From contig NZ_LMTJ01000005.1 of the NCBI RefSeq assembly GCF_001510715.1, positions 312,201-376,200 on the forward strand: DNA of 64,000 nucleotides. Direction: 5' to 3'. Below are positions 25,797 to 34,979 of this stretch, piece by piece. Under the pieces are notes generated by a model. That model made no database searches. It saw nothing but the letters and a program-made list of their open reading frames with translations, and was not told where the DNA came from. The translations under genes and the position numbers were made by a program. Within the stretch, counting starts at the first letter, position 1. The number at the start of each line of letters is the position of its first letter. Source of the DNA: Bacillus sp. FJAT-29814 (GTDB lineage Bacteria; Bacillota; Bacilli; Bacillales; Cytobacillaceae).

Positions 25797-26089
25797 TGTT
25801 AACAGGTAAGCAAAAACGTTTTTTACGGGCGAAAGCCCATCATATGGACCCGATTTTTCAAGTGGGAAAAGGCGGGGTTAACGAGAACATGATTAAACAA
25901 ATTGCCGACGCTCTTGAGGCAAGAGAAATGTTCAAAATAAGCGTGCTACAAAATTGCGATGAAGACAAAACCGACGTTGCCGAGCAGCTGGCGGAAGGTG
26001 CCGGCGCAGAGATTGTTCAAATTATCGGCAATACGATTGTGCTTTATAAGGAGTCAGTCGAGAATAAGCAAATTATCCTTCCGAAGTAG
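25796..26089 (+). CDS. yqeI: YhbY-type RNA-binding protein YqeI
   Basis: A 97-residue single CRM-domain protein. Members of the family associate with pre-50S ribosomal particles in E. coli (YhbY). The N-terminal LTGKQKRFLRAKAHHMDPIF and the GKGGVNENM loop (GxxG RNA-binding element) are typical. It begins at the aroE stop and is followed nine bases later by nadD. Confidence 0.94.
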   Translation: MLTGKQKRFLRAKAHHMDPIFQVGKGGVNENMIKQIADALEAREMFKISVLQNCDEDKTDVAEQLAEGAGAEIVQIIGNTIVLYKESVENKQIILPK

Positions 26090-26098
26090 GAGGCAGAG

Positions 26099-26668
26099 AT
26101 GAAGAAAATCGGTATTTTAGGGGGAACCTTTGACCCGCCCCATTACGGTCATCTGTTAATTGCCAATGAGGTGTTAAACGCCCTTGGGCTTGACGAAGTA
26201 TGGCTGATGCCAAATCGCGAACCACCGCATAAACAAAAATCACAAGCGGTAAGCAATGAGGATCGTTTGCGGATGCTCGAACTGGCTATCCAAGATCATC
26301 CTGATTTTAAAATTCAGCCGATTGAATTGGAACGGGAGGGGAAGTCTTATACCTTTGATACCATGACTCTGTTAAAGGAACAATTTACAGACCATCAATT
26401 TTTCTTTATTATCGGGGCGGACATGATTGAATATTTGCCGAAATGGCATAGAATAGACGAACTGGTCAGACTCGTCCAATTTGTCGGAGTTGAGCGGCCA
26501 AATTATAGTCATCAAACCGATTACCCCGTTCAATATGTTGACGTACCTGCCTTCGATGTATCATCAAGCATGATTAGAGACAGGCTTAGAAAAGGGAAGA
26601 CAGTCAGGTATTTAATAGCCGATTCAGTATTACGGTATATTGAGGAGAAGCATTTATATGGAACGTGA
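26099..26668 (+). CDS. nadD: Nicotinate-nucleotide adenylyltransferase
   Basis: A 189-residue nucleotidyltransferase that joins nicotinate mononucleotide and ATP to deamido-NAD. The [11 protein letters not shown] motif (residues 8-18, H15 and H18) and the C-terminal SSSMIRDRL motif (ISSTxxR equivalent) bind ATP. AGGAGGCAGAG precedes the ATG. It overlaps yqeK by 11 bases, so the two are coupled. Confidence 0.96.
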   Translation: MKKIGILGGTFDPPHYGHLLIANEVLNALGLDEVWLMPNREPPHKQKSQAVSNEDRLRMLELAIQDHPDFKIQPIELEREGKSYTFDTMTLLKEQFTDHQFFFIIGADMIEYLPKWHRIDELVRLVQFVGVERPNYSHQTDYPVQYVDVPAFDVSSSMIRDRLRKGKTVRYLIADSVLRYIEEKHLYGT

Positions 26669-27227
26669 AATAGCATTGCAGCTCGTCAAACCACAATTGA
26701 CTGAGCACCGCTACCAGCATACCCTCGGGGTGATGGAAACAGCCATCATGTTAGCTAAGGCATACGGTGCAGATGTAAAGAAAGCCGAATTGGCGGCAAT
26801 CTTTCATGATTACGCCAAATTCCGGCCAAAGGAAGAGATGAGGGAAATTATTTTGAGCCAAGGTTTTCCGGCCGACCTGCTTGACTATAACGCCGAGCTT
26901 TGGCATGCACCTGCAGGAGCCTATCTGGCTGAGACGGAAGCTGGGATTTCCGACCCGGAAATATTATCGGCAATCCGGTACCATACATCCGGAAAAGCGA
27001 GAATGTCCCTGCTAGAAAAAATAATTTATCTGGCAGACTATATTGAACCGGGACGTCATTTTCCCGGAGTGGACGAAGTCAGGGGAATGGCTGCTGAAAA
27101 TTTGGACCGGGCCCTGTTAAAGTCGGTGCAAAATACAATTATGTTCTTGATGAAAAAGAATCAACCAGTCTATCCTGAAACGTTTCATACGTATAATGAT
27201 TTAATCCGAAATGGAAGGATTGATTAA
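26658..27227 (+). CDS. yqeK: HD-domain Ap4A hydrolase YqeK
   Basis: A 189-residue HD-domain protein. B. subtilis-type YqeK hydrolyses diadenosine tetraphosphate symmetrically to two ADP, limiting this stress nucleotide. The metal ligands are in YQHTLGV (H21) and FHDYAKF (H50, D51), with further His/Asp residues in YHTSGK and DYIEPGR. A TTG at 26640 is in frame, but GAGGAGA (26642-26648) supports ATG 26658, inside the end of nadD. The stop codon directly abuts the rsfS start. Confidence 0.92.
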   Translation: MEREIALQLVKPQLTEHRYQHTLGVMETAIMLAKAYGADVKKAELAAIFHDYAKFRPKEEMREIILSQGFPADLLDYNAELWHAPAGAYLAETEAGISDPEILSAIRYHTSGKARMSLLEKIIYLADYIEPGRHFPGVDEVRGMAAENLDRALLKSVQNTIMFLMKKNQPVYPETFHTYNDLIRNGRID

Positions 27228-27584
27228 ATGGAAAATCAGAAGTTATTAAAAATGTCTGTAAAAGCAGCGGACGATAAACGGGCGGAAAATATCATTGCGT
27301 TAAATATGAAGGGGATTTCTTTAATTGCCGATTATTTTGTCATTTGTCACGGTAACTCGGATAAGCAGGTTCAAGCAATCGCCAGGGAAATTCGCGAAAA
27401 GGCACACGAGAATGGCTATGATGTAAAACGGATCGAAGGGTTTGACGAGGCAAGATGGGTACTGATTGACATTGGCGATGTAGTTGTCCATGTATTCCAT
27501 CGCGATGAACGAAGCTATTATAATCTGGAGCGCCTATGGGGCGATGCACCGCGGGAAGATATCCTCAGCGAACTAAATACATGA
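27228..27584 (+). CDS. rsfS: Ribosomal silencing factor RsfS (YqeL)
   Basis: A 118-residue Iojap/RsfS protein that binds uL14 on the 50S subunit and blocks joining of the subunits in starved cells. The ADYFVICHGNSDKQVQAI and DIGDVVVHVFH segments (the latter near residues 83-93) are family hallmarks. It starts directly after the yqeK stop; the ribosome binding site AAGGA lies in the yqeK end. It overlaps yqeM by ATGA. Confidence 0.95.
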   Translation: MENQKLLKMSVKAADDKRAENIIALNMKGISLIADYFVICHGNSDKQVQAIAREIREKAHENGYDVKRIEGFDEARWVLIDIGDVVVHVFHRDERSYYNLERLWGDAPREDILSELNT

Positions 27585-28345
27585 CCACATACGAGCATTT
27601 CGCCTATTTATATGATGAACTGATGAAAGATGCCCCTTATGATCAATGGGTTCAATTCGTCAAGGAAACGCTGGGAAAATATCAAATAAACCGATCATCA
27701 GGAGAGCCCTTTCAGCTTCTTGATTTGGCCTGCGGAACGGGAGAGCTTTCCGCTCGCTTTGCCAAAGAAGGGTTCCACGTAACCGGAATCGATTTGTCTG
27801 CCGATATGCTGGCGGTTGCACAGGCAAAGGCCGAGGATGTAGGTGTTAGGATTCCATTTTATGAACAAAATATGGCTGAGTTTGAAGTGCCTGCTCTATT
27901 TGATGTTATCGGCATTTTTTGCGACTCGCTCAATTATCTTCAGACCGAACAAGAGGTTAAGGATACTTTCAGGCAAGCTTCTTTGTATTTAAAGTCTGGC
28001 GGACTTCTCATTTTCGATGTCCATTCGATTTATAAAATAACCCAAGTATTTATCAATCAGACATTTGCCTTAAATGATGACCATATCGCTTATATTTGGA
28101 ACAGCTTCCCCGGTGAGGAAGCCAACAGTGTTGAGCACGAGTTAAGTTTTTTTGTCCTGGATGAACGTTCCGGTAAGTATGACCGGTATGATGAGCTCCA
28201 CTTTCAACGAACATTTCCGATCCAGCATTATTCCGAGTGGCTGACAGAAGCGGGCTTTGAGCTTTTGGAGGTTAATGCCGATTTTGAGCATAGTCCGCCG
28301 CAAAACCATTCTGAACGGATCTTTTTTATCGCCAAAAAGAAATAA
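27581..28345 (+). CDS. yqeM: Class I SAM-dependent methyltransferase YqeM
   Basis: A 254-residue putative methyltransferase. Motif I LDLACGTGELSARFA (about residues 47-61) binds SAM, followed by GIDLSADMLAVA. The substrate is unknown. The open frame extends back to 27536, but ATG 27581, overlapping the rsfS stop as ATGA, gives the common N terminus MTTYEHFAYLYD. It is the last gene of the yqeG operon and is followed by a hairpin terminator. Confidence 0.9.
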   Translation: MTTYEHFAYLYDELMKDAPYDQWVQFVKETLGKYQINRSSGEPFQLLDLACGTGELSARFAKEGFHVTGIDLSADMLAVAQAKAEDVGVRIPFYEQNMAEFEVPALFDVIGIFCDSLNYLQTEQEVKDTFRQASLYLKSGGLLIFDVHSIYKITQVFINQTFALNDDHIAYIWNSFPGEEANSVEHELSFFVLDERSGKYDRYDELHFQRTFPIQHYSEWLTEAGFELLEVNADFEHSPPQNHSERIFFIAKKK

Positions 28346-28375
28346 ACCATCTTTTTTTTAAAAAGATGGTTTATT
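28341..28375. terminator. Terminator after yqeM, likely bidirectional
   Basis: AAATAAACCATCTTTTT pairs with AAAAAGATGGTTTATTT, an almost fully symmetrical stem with T-tracts on both strands, between the converging yqeM and comER. The yqeM stop codon is in the 5' arm. Confidence 0.85.
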
Positions 28376-28414
28376 TGTATAGAATTTAGGAGGAATTTGT
28401 AGAAAAAAGGCGAA

Positions 28415-29239
28415 TTATTGTTTAGAGAACTGCAAGTCAATTTGGTCCAAATCCTCTTTGAACTTAGCGTGTGTTGCCTGAAACAGGTGTTGGAATACTT
28501 CCCCTAGTTCGTTCTCAAATACTTTTATCCCTTCACCGGTAATGCCGCCCTTTACACATACCTTTTCCTGGAGCGACGGAAGGGTGTAATGACCTTGCTT
28601 TAATAATTCCCCAAGACCGACAATCATTTCGCTTGCAAGAATAGTAGCGGTTTTTTCATCAATTTCGGTCTCCTTTACCGCACCCTTAATAAATGCCTGC
28701 AGCAAATAACTGAAAAAGGCTGGTCCGCAGCTGACGATATCGGAAGCGACCCTTGTAATATTTTCTTCTATGAAAACAGGTACAGACATTTTGGCTATTA
28801 AACTTTCGAGTTCCTTTCGCCAATAGCCTGAACAATTTTCTCCATAGGTGATTAATGAGACTCCGGCAAGTGCCCGGTTTGTGATACTTGGAATGACCCG
28901 GGCTACGGAGCTGGATACTTTGCTCTCAATATGATTTGTACTGATAGGGCTTGTAATCGTAACTAGGCATTTATTTTCGGTTAAATATGGATTGATTTGA
29001 TCGATAATTTTAAAAACATCCAGCGGTTTTACGCATACAAATATCAAATCGGATTGAGCCGCAACTTCCATCGCATTTGCCCCAACCCTGAGTTCGGAAT
29101 ATTTATTTTTTAGCAGCTTTGCTTTCCCAATCGTACGATTTGTAATCATCATGGATGAGGGGGAAACAGCTTTGCCATCCAGGAAAGCCTCCACCAAAAT
29201 TCTTCCCATATTACCGGTTCCGATGATTCCTACCTCCAT
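28415..29239 (-). CDS. comER: ComER, pyrroline-5-carboxylate reductase-like protein
   Basis: A 274-residue protein of the ProC family. The N-terminal GIIGTGNMGR motif (residues 4-13) is an NAD(P)-binding Rossmann signature, and CVKPLDVF and GPAFFSYLLQAF are typical of ProC. In B. subtilis comER lies divergent from comEA, is not needed for competence, and has been linked to sporulation and biofilm timing in related species. The frame extends upstream, but GGAGGG lies 7 bases before ATG 29239, and this start gives the standard N terminus. Confidence 0.92.
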   Translation of the reverse strand: MEVGIIGTGNMGRILVEAFLDGKAVSPSSMMITNRTIGKAKLLKNKYSELRVGANAMEVAAQSDLIFVCVKPLDVFKIIDQINPYLTENKCLVTITSPISTNHIESKVSSSVARVIPSITNRALAGVSLITYGENCSGYWRKELESLIAKMSVPVFIEENITRVASDIVSCGPAFFSYLLQAFIKGAVKETEIDEKTATILASEMIVGLGELLKQGHYTLPSLQEKVCVKGGITGEGIKVFENELGEVFQHLFQATHAKFKEDLDQIDLQFSKQ

Positions 29240-29324
29240 GATACAACCCTCCTTCACATCCCGGTTTCTCTTATAACAATATGAGCTATGTAAGTAAAAT
29301 ATACCATTTGAAAGGATGAGCAAG

Positions 29325-29981
29325 TTGAAAGACTGGTTACTGGAACACAAGTACTATCTTGCCGCTGCGATGCTGATCGCGATAGGGGGTTATTTTTTAT
29401 ACAATAATAATCCAGTCACTCCGGACCCTGGGCAAGCCCTGGGAATGGAACAGAAGCTTGAAAAGGTACAGAATCACGAGGCAGACCCATTATCCGAGGA
29501 GAAATCAGCAGATGCAAAAGAAAAGGAAATCATTATGGTCGATATTAAAGGCCAAGTCAAAATGCCGGGTGTTTATAAAGCTGATGAAGGGGAGCGGATT
29601 ATTGACCTTATCAGTCGAGCAGGCGGTTTAACGGAACTGGCTGACCAGACACAGGTGAATTTTGCCGAGCATGTCGTGGATGCTATGGTGATCTACATCC
29701 CTGCGATTGGGGAAGCCGGAAATGTCGCGGCGGGCCCGAATGGCGGACAACCTATGCAGGTTGCGGGCGGACCAAGCCAAGGTCAAGGTAAAATCAATCT
29801 CAATAAAGCCGACGAAGGGGAGCTGCAAAAGCTCCCGGGGATTGGTCCTGCAAAGGCGGCAGCGATTATTGAGTATCGTTCAACAAGCGGTCCTTTTAAA
29901 ACAGTTGAGGATTTAAAGAATGTGAGCGGAATCGGTGAGAAGACCTTTGAAAAACTAAAGGATTTGGTTATCGTGAAATAA
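29325..29981 (+). CDS. comEA: Competence DNA receptor ComEA
   Basis: A 218-residue membrane-anchored DNA-binding protein needed to bind and take up transforming DNA. One membrane segment (about residues 10-26) is followed by a flexible charged part, an SLBB domain (about 65-125) and two helix-hairpin-helix motifs at the C terminus (LPGIGPAKAAAII and VSGIGEKTFEKL). An ATG at 29316 directly touches the AAAGG site, so TTG 29325 (MKDWLLEHK), matching the B. subtilis protein, is preferred. It heads comEA-comEB-comEC. Confidence 0.92.
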   Translation: MKDWLLEHKYYLAAAMLIAIGGYFLYNNNPVTPDPGQALGMEQKLEKVQNHEADPLSEEKSADAKEKEIIMVDIKGQVKMPGVYKADEGERIIDLISRAGGLTELADQTQVNFAEHVVDAMVIYIPAIGEAGNVAAGPNGGQPMQVAGGPSQGQGKINLNKADEGELQKLPGIGPAKAAAIIEYRSTSGPFKTVEDLKNVSGIGEKTFEKLKDLVIVK

Positions 29982-30051
29982 ATTCCTCATTGACCGGATA
30001 GACAAGCCACATTAAACTAAACAGAAAGAAACTACAAGGGAGAGTTAGACA

Positions 30052-30513
30052 ATGGAGCGAATTTCTTGGGATCAATATTTCATGGCACAAAGCCATTTAC
30101 TTGCACTGCGCAGCACATGCACGCGCCTGACAGTTGGCGCTACCATCGTAAGGGACAAACGGATTATTGCAGGCGGCTATAACGGCTCTATTGCCGGTGG
30201 CGATCATTGTATTGATAAGGGGTGTTATGTGATTGACCATCATTGCGTGCGTACGATTCATGCCGAAATGAATGCACTCCTGCAATGTGCCAAGTTTGGC
30301 GTTCCAACCGACGGTGCCGAAATTTATGTTACCCATTTTCCGTGTTTGCAATGTTGTAAGGCTCTTATTCAGTCAGGAATTAAGACTGTTTATTATGCAG
30401 CGGACTATAAAAATCATCCGTATGCGATTGAATTATTTCAGCAAGCCAACGTCAAATTGGAAAAAGTTGAATTGGTTGAACAAGTAATTGATTTTCGGAA
30501 TCTCAACCAATAA
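30052..30513 (+). CDS. comEB: dCMP deaminase ComEB
   Basis: A 153-residue zinc-dependent deoxycytidylate deaminase, supplying dUMP for thymidylate synthesis. Zinc ligands and catalytic glutamate are H70 and E72 (IHAEMN) with C98 and C101 (PCLQCC). It is kept within the comE operon in Bacillus although its enzymatic role in competence is indirect. GGGAGAG precedes the start. A GCGC(T)GGT/ACCGGCGC hairpin lies between it and comEC (30519-30540) without a T-run. Confidence 0.95.
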   Translation: MERISWDQYFMAQSHLLALRSTCTRLTVGATIVRDKRIIAGGYNGSIAGGDHCIDKGCYVIDHHCVRTIHAEMNALLQCAKFGVPTDGAEIYVTHFPCLQCCKALIQSGIKTVYYAADYKNHPYAIELFQQANVKLEKVELVEQVIDFRNLNQ

Positions 30514-30573
30514 AAGGCCGCGCTGGTTTCATGACCGGCGCTGGTTCCATCCCTCAACAAATGGAGAATAAAC

Positions 30574-32901
30574 ATGGCTGGAAAATACTTTTATTTTGCT
30601 GTTGCCGCCCTGTTGGCAGTGTCAGCATCCCTAATTAAAATTGCCCCATTTTTGCTGCTGCTGATTTTTTATCTTTATCTTTTAAATACATACAAAAGCT
30701 TAACGCTGCAACATTTTTTAGTTCTTATGTTAACGTTTGTTTGTTTTTTTGCTATTGGGTATCAAGAGGGCAAGAACAATCACAGCATTCTTCCCAACGA
30801 TTCCACGACATTCACCCTCGAATACAGCCAAGACCCCAAAATAGATGGCGATTTACTGCAAATCCAAGCTAACGAGATAACCTATAAAGAAAAGCTCCTT
30901 GTCCGATATAAAATCAAATCCCAACAAGAACAAGCAGCGTTAAAAGCCCAGTCTTTTTATGGCATGGCCTGTCTTGTTTCAGGCAAAATGAAATTGCCTA
31001 GAGTCGCAAAGAATCCGAATGGTTTTGATTATCGGCGGTATCTTACGACAAAGGAAATATATTGGATCATCGAAACCGACCGAAATCCCTTGGAAAATTG
31101 TGTGCCGGCTGCGAAAAGTAACCCAGTCATCACTTTGAAATTATTACGATTGAATGGGATTCGTTATCTGGAAAATAACTTTCCCCCGAAGATTGCCTCA
31201 TTATCCGCCGCATTAATTTTTGGGGATAGGAGCCTGCTTGACCGGGATGTGTTGGGTGATTACCAGGAGACTGGTATCGTCCATTTGCTGGCCATTTCCG
31301 GTCTTCATGTTTCGTTGCTTATTGCAATGATATTCTATTTGGGGATACGAATTGGATTAACCAGACAGTTTATGGGCAATTTCCTGCTTATGCTTTTGCC
31401 CGTTTATGTTATTTTGACAGGGGCTTCACCCTCGGTTATTCGCGCTGCATTGATGATCTTTCTTGTGTTATTGACGGAAAAGTGGAACGGGAGGCTTAGG
31501 TTGTTACCGATTGATGCAATCAGTATTGCATGTCTGCTTTGTCTGGCATTTAACCCGTTATACCTTTTTGATGTTGGTTTTCAGCTGTCCTTTTCGGTAA
31601 GTTGGGCGATTATTTTGTCGGTTGGGCACCTCCTAAAGCATTATGAAAAACTTGGTGCAATGGTAGCTGTCTCGGTCGCATCACAACTAGCAGCATTTCC
31701 TTTTCTGCTTTATCACTTTTTCGAACTTTCATTGATTGGCATTTTTGCCAACTTATTATACATTCCGCTATTTTCCTTTGTTTACCTTCCTGGCTTATAC
31801 ATTCTGTTTTTCCTTCAGCTTTTATTTGATAAAACTCCGTTCATCCTGAGTGCGATTTTTGTAAAAATCATAAATATGTTTGACAAACTAATTGCTGTCA
31901 TTGCCAATTTAGATTTTGCCGCCTTCACACCGGGAAGGCCAAATCTGTGGCTGCTAATAATCTACATAATCCTGATTTGTGCCATCTTTCTTGTTTGGGA
32001 AACAATGTTTGTCTCTAAAAATAAAAAATATTTGTTTATTTTTGTTATTTTCCTGTTTTTTATTCAGCCTGCTTGGAACTGGTTTTATCCATATGGTGAA
32101 GTTACGATGATTGACGTGGGGCAAGGGGATAGCATCTTGATTGATTTGCCTCAGCGGAAAGGTACCTATTTGATTGACACCGGCGGAACTCTGGAATTCA
32201 ATGAGGAACAATGGAAAAGGAGGGCAAAGCCATATGAAGTGGGAAGGGATGTCGTTGTTCCATATTTAAAGGGAAAAGGAGTCACAACGATTGATAAACT
32301 GATCCTTACCCACGGTGATATGGACCATATTGGTGGTGCGCTTGCCGTTTTACAAGAAATTAAGGTAAGACAGATTTTGCTGCCGGACGTAACGCAGTCA
32401 TCGCAAATGGAACAAGCGATTATAAAAGAAGCAAAACTTCAGGAAATTCCTGTGGTATTTGTATCCAATGGATATAAATGGGAGAGTGATGAAAGTTCAT
32501 TTTATATACTCGCCCCTGTACAATCTTTTAAAGGAGAGAGAAACAGCGGATCGGTTGCTATTGCTGCTGAAATCGGAGGACTCAGCTGGTTTTTTGGCGG
32601 CGATTTGGATCAAGCGGGGGAAGAGAGAATCATAAAAAAATACCCCCATTTACAGGTTGATGTTTTGAAAGCCGGCCATCATGGCAGCAGGACATCAAGT
32701 GCTGGCTCATTTATACATCAATTGCGGCCAAAGATTGCGCTCATCTCAGCCGGAGAGAATAATCGGTTTGGACATCCCCATCAGGAGGTATTAACCCTCC
32801 TGGGGGATCAAAAGACGATGATTTATCGAACGGATAAAAGCGGGGCAATAACCTATAGATTTTTTCATACGGAAGGAACCTTTATCCCTTATCTTCCATA
32901 G
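30574..32901 (+). CDS. comEC: DNA uptake channel protein ComEC/Rec2
   Basis: A 775-residue polytopic membrane protein that carries single-stranded DNA across the membrane in transformation. N-terminal hydrophobic helices and an OB-like DUF4131 region are followed by the Competence domain (about 205-480, beginning GDYQETGIVHLLAISGLHVS) and a C-terminal metallo-beta-lactamase domain with THGDMDHIGG and GHHGSRTS motifs, suspected to be the nuclease. Length equals that of B. subtilis ComEC. It starts 60 bases after comEB, after a weak GGAG. Confidence 0.94.
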   Translation: MAGKYFYFAVAALLAVSASLIKIAPFLLLLIFYLYLLNTYKSLTLQHFLVLMLTFVCFFAIGYQEGKNNHSILPNDSTTFTLEYSQDPKIDGDLLQIQANEITYKEKLLVRYKIKSQQEQAALKAQSFYGMACLVSGKMKLPRVAKNPNGFDYRRYLTTKEIYWIIETDRNPLENCVPAAKSNPVITLKLLRLNGIRYLENNFPPKIASLSAALIFGDRSLLDRDVLGDYQETGIVHLLAISGLHVSLLIAMIFYLGIRIGLTRQFMGNFLLMLLPVYVILTGASPSVIRAALMIFLVLLTEKWNGRLRLLPIDAISIACLLCLAFNPLYLFDVGFQLSFSVSWAIILSVGHLLKHYEKLGAMVAVSVASQLAAFPFLLYHFFELSLIGIFANLLYIPLFSFVYLPGLYILFFLQLLFDKTPFILSAIFVKIINMFDKLIAVIANLDFAAFTPGRPNLWLLIIYIILICAIFLVWETMFVSKNKKYLFIFVIFLFFIQPAWNWFYPYGEVTMIDVGQGDSILIDLPQRKGTYLIDTGGTLEFNEEQWKRRAKPYEVGRDVVVPYLKGKGVTTIDKLILTHGDMDHIGGALAVLQEIKVRQILLPDVTQSSQMEQAIIKEAKLQEIPVVFVSNGYKWESDESSFYILAPVQSFKGERNSGSVAIAAEIGGLSWFFGGDLDQAGEERIIKKYPHLQVDVLKAGHHGSRTSSAGSFIHQLRPKIALISAGENNRFGHPHQEVLTLLGDQKTMIYRTDKSGAITYRFFHTEGTFIPYLP

Positions 32902-32915
32902 TATATAGAGAATTT

Positions 32916-32945
32916 AAAAAGAGGCTGCCGGTATCGGCAGTCTCC
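32916..32945 (-). terminator. Terminator of yqzM, possibly also stopping comEC transcripts
   Basis: GAGGCTGCCG pairs with CGGCAGTCTC (one G-U pair). The T-run (TCTTTTT) is on the minus strand, so it mainly serves yqzM. Confidence 0.8.
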
Positions 32946-32971
32946 TTGAGTAAACCATATGTAGCCAAATA

Positions 32972-33106
32972 TTAAGAACCAATCAGCTTAATGACTGTTG
33001 CAATTATAAACATAGTGGCAAAAAAACCAAAAGAAACGATAAATCCAACCCCTGAATCAATTGCATCGTTCCGCTTACTTTGCAAATTCTTTTCAAATTC
33101 GTTCAC
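32972..33106 (-). CDS. yqzM: YqzM family small membrane protein
   Basis: A 44-residue protein starting MNEFEKNLQSKRNDAIDSGV, followed by one membrane segment (about residues 21-40) and ending KLIGS. It matches YqzM, found at the same place between comEC and holA in B. subtilis. Function is unknown to me. The start is GTG behind AGGAGGGG on the minus strand, the strongest possible binding site. Confidence 0.88.
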   Translation of the reverse strand: MNEFEKNLQSKRNDAIDSGVGFIVSFGFFATMFIIATVIKLIGS

Positions 33107-33235
33107 AGTCTACCCCTCCTATTTCACAATATAGTATAAGCTATTCTTTTGAAAAAATCCAGCACGCCTTTAATTGCTTTTCCTCTGTTGACAAGTGTTG
33201 TCAAAATAGTTTGACTAACTAACGGCTACAATAAG

Positions 33236-33263
33236 TTTACAGATGATTCCCGCCTGATAATAT
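33236..33263 (+). promoter_or_regulatory. Possible sigma-A promoter upstream of holA
   Basis: TTTACA (33236-33241) and TAATAT (33258-33263) are separated by 16 bases. A perfect TTGACAA/TTGTCAA inverted repeat with a 3-base centre lies upstream at 33188-33204 and could be an operator. Confidence 0.5.
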
Positions 33264-33303
33264 GAGTTCCTAGGGCAAATATTGCAGGCGTTTATTATAG
33301 ATC

Positions 33304-33342
33304 GGGAATTGGCACTATGGCGACAGTTGTCAATTCCCTTTT
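33304..33342 (+). terminator. Possible attenuator between promoter and holA
   Basis: GGGAATTGGCA (33304-33314) pairs with TGTCAATTCCC (33328-33338, one G-U pair) and is followed by four T. With the promoter at 33236 this would give a transcript of about 70 bases. The rest of the 303-base gap between yqzM and holA contains no gene. Confidence 0.5.
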
Positions 33343-33408
33343 ACCACTTGTCAAAATTCCTGCGCTTCATTACGATAGTAAGGAGTGAAGTAAAGGGAGC
33401 GCTGAACA

Positions 33409-34425
33409 ATGGTTATGGACATATGGAAAAAAATAAAACAAAAAAATATTGCGCCTATTTATTTATTATATGGAACAGAAGCTTTTTTAATCAATGAAAC
33501 GAAGCAGTTAATCCTCAATCAGGTTCTCAATGAGGACGAGCTGGACTTTAACTTTTCCGCTTATGATTTAGAGGAGACCCCAATTGAAGCGGCAATCGAG
33601 GATGCCGAGACTTTTCCGTTTTTGGGTGAGAGGAAAGTTATTTTTCTACATAATCCCGTGTTTTTGACATCCGAAAAGACCAAAGAAAAGGTCAATCACA
33701 ATATATCCAGGTTAGAAACCTATATAAAAGAGCCTGCACCGTATACGGTACTCGTTCTTTCGGCTCCATATGAGAAATTGGATGAGCGGAAGAAAATCGT
33801 AAAGGAACTGAAACGGCAGGTAGAAGTAGTTGAAGCGAAAAAATTATCAGAGCCAGAATTGAAAAATTGGGTGAAGGATCGAGCAAAAACAAATGGCATA
33901 GACATCCATCCTGACGCGATTGAACATTTACTTGCCCTTGTCGGGACAAATTTGTTTATGATTTCAAGTGAACTGGAAAAACTGGCGCTGTATGCCGCAG
34001 ATGAAAAACACATTGATGTTGAACTTGTTGATAAACTTGTTGCCAGGTCACTGGAACAAAACATATTCACCCTGATAGAAAAGGTTGTCCAGCGTAAGCT
34101 TGATGAGGCATTACGGATCTATTACGATTTGATAAAGCAAAATGAAGAGCCCATCAAGATTTTAGCCTTGCTTGCAGGTCAATTTAGGCTTATTTACCAG
34201 GTAAAAGAATTGTCCAGACGCGGCTATGGACAACAGCAGGCGGCCGGGTTGTTAAAAACCCACCCGTTTCGTGTCAAGCTTGCTCTTGGCCAGGCGGCAA
34301 GATTTACCGATCAAGAACTATCGGAAATCATGAATTTCCTTGCTGAAGCCGACTACAAAATGAAAACAGGCGGAATGAATAAATCCTTGCTGGTTGAAAT
34401 GCTTCTGTTCCGGCTGAATAAATAA
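33409..34425 (+). CDS. holA: DNA polymerase III delta subunit (YqeN)
   Basis: A 338-residue clamp-loader subunit that opens the beta sliding clamp. The N-terminal domain (IYLLYGTEAFLINETKQLI) lacks a functional Walker A, as expected for delta, and the C-terminal collar domain includes VARSLEQNIFTLIEKVV and HPFRVKLALGQA. GGGAG at nine bases supports ATG 33409 rather than ATG 33415. It is transcribed toward rpsT and ends in a strong terminator. Confidence 0.95.
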   Translation: MVMDIWKKIKQKNIAPIYLLYGTEAFLINETKQLILNQVLNEDELDFNFSAYDLEETPIEAAIEDAETFPFLGERKVIFLHNPVFLTSEKTKEKVNHNISRLETYIKEPAPYTVLVLSAPYEKLDERKKIVKELKRQVEVVEAKKLSEPELKNWVKDRAKTNGIDIHPDAIEHLLALVGTNLFMISSELEKLALYAADEKHIDVELVDKLVARSLEQNIFTLIEKVVQRKLDEALRIYYDLIKQNEEPIKILALLAGQFRLIYQVKELSRRGYGQQQAAGLLKTHPFRVKLALGQAARFTDQELSEIMNFLAEADYKMKTGGMNKSLLVEMLLFRLNK

Positions 34426-34431
34426 TAAAAA

Positions 34432-34462
34432 AAACGATTCCTGCTCGAGGAATCGTTTTTTT
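34432..34462 (+). terminator. Intrinsic terminator after holA
   Basis: CGATTCCT (34435-34442) pairs with AGGAATCG (34448-34455), extended by A/T pairs and followed by seven T. Confidence 0.93.
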
Positions 34463-34463
34463 A

Positions 34464-34572
34464 GCTAATAAGAAAGGATAAAATTTCAGCAAATTTTATC
34501 CTTTCTTAACGCATAAATTCAACTACGTCTCTGTCTTCGTCCTAACGGACTCGCCAATCGACGAGTTTCCAT
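34464..34572 (-). repeat. Dispersed structured element, copy D
   Basis: A 109-base minus-strand copy lying exactly between the holA terminator and the rpsT stop. On the minus strand it starts ATGGAAACTCG, carries core GGACGAAGACAGAG (34529-34542), then a perfect 17-bp AT-rich hairpin (AAGAAAGGATAAAATTT and its complement, 34470-34507) and ends TTATTAGC. It is downstream of rpsT in the sense direction and could end rpsT transcripts. Confidence 0.8.
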
Positions 34573-34575
34573 TTA

Positions 34576-34836
34576 TTACAAAGCGTTAATTTTTTTCATT
34601 AGGCGAGCTTTTTTACGAGCAGCAGCATTTTTGTGGATAAGACCTTTTGCAGCTGCCTTGTCCAAATTGCTTGCAGCAGTTGCATAAGCTTCTTTCGCAG
34701 TAGCAGTATCGTTAAGAGTAACTGCAGCTTCAGCCTTCTTAACAGCAGTACGCATAGCAGACTTCGCCATTGTATTTTGAGCATTTTTAGCTTCGTTAAT
34801 TTTTACACGCTTGATAGCAGATTTAATGTTAGGCAT
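34576..34836 (-). CDS. rpsT: 30S ribosomal protein S20 (bS20)
   Basis: An 86-residue basic protein of the small ribosomal subunit, mostly alpha-helical. It begins MPNIKSAIKRVKINEAKNAQ, typical of bacterial S20. The frame runs 19 codons further upstream, but GGAGGTG lies properly before ATG 34836. Divergent from gpr. Ribosomal proteins of this family often regulate their own translation, but no such element is evident here. Confidence 0.97.
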   Translation of the reverse strand: MPNIKSAIKRVKINEAKNAQNTMAKSAMRTAVKKAEAAVTLNDTATAKEAYATAASNLDKAAAKGLIHKNAAARKKARLMKKINAL

Positions 34837-34922
34837 TAATTTCACCTCCTGTAAAGAATCGAGAATCGAGACTATATGAACTCGACTAAACAATCATTCA
34901 CAATTTAATTGCAACAAGAGAT

Positions 34923-34951
34923 ATTTTATCAAACAGAACCCCAGATTGCAA
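34923..34951 (-). promoter_or_regulatory. Sigma-A promoter of rpsT
   Basis: On the minus strand TTGCAA (34951-34946) and TAAAAT (34928-34923) are separated by 17 bases, about 80 bases before the rpsT start. Confidence 0.7.
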
Positions 34952-34979
34952 TACATTATTAGGTTACTTATTTTTCGGT

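Noticed and set aside
33282..33497. 71-codon ORF overlapping the holA start
   Set aside because: It crosses the terminator-like hairpin and the true holA start in another frame, and the product is not recognisable.
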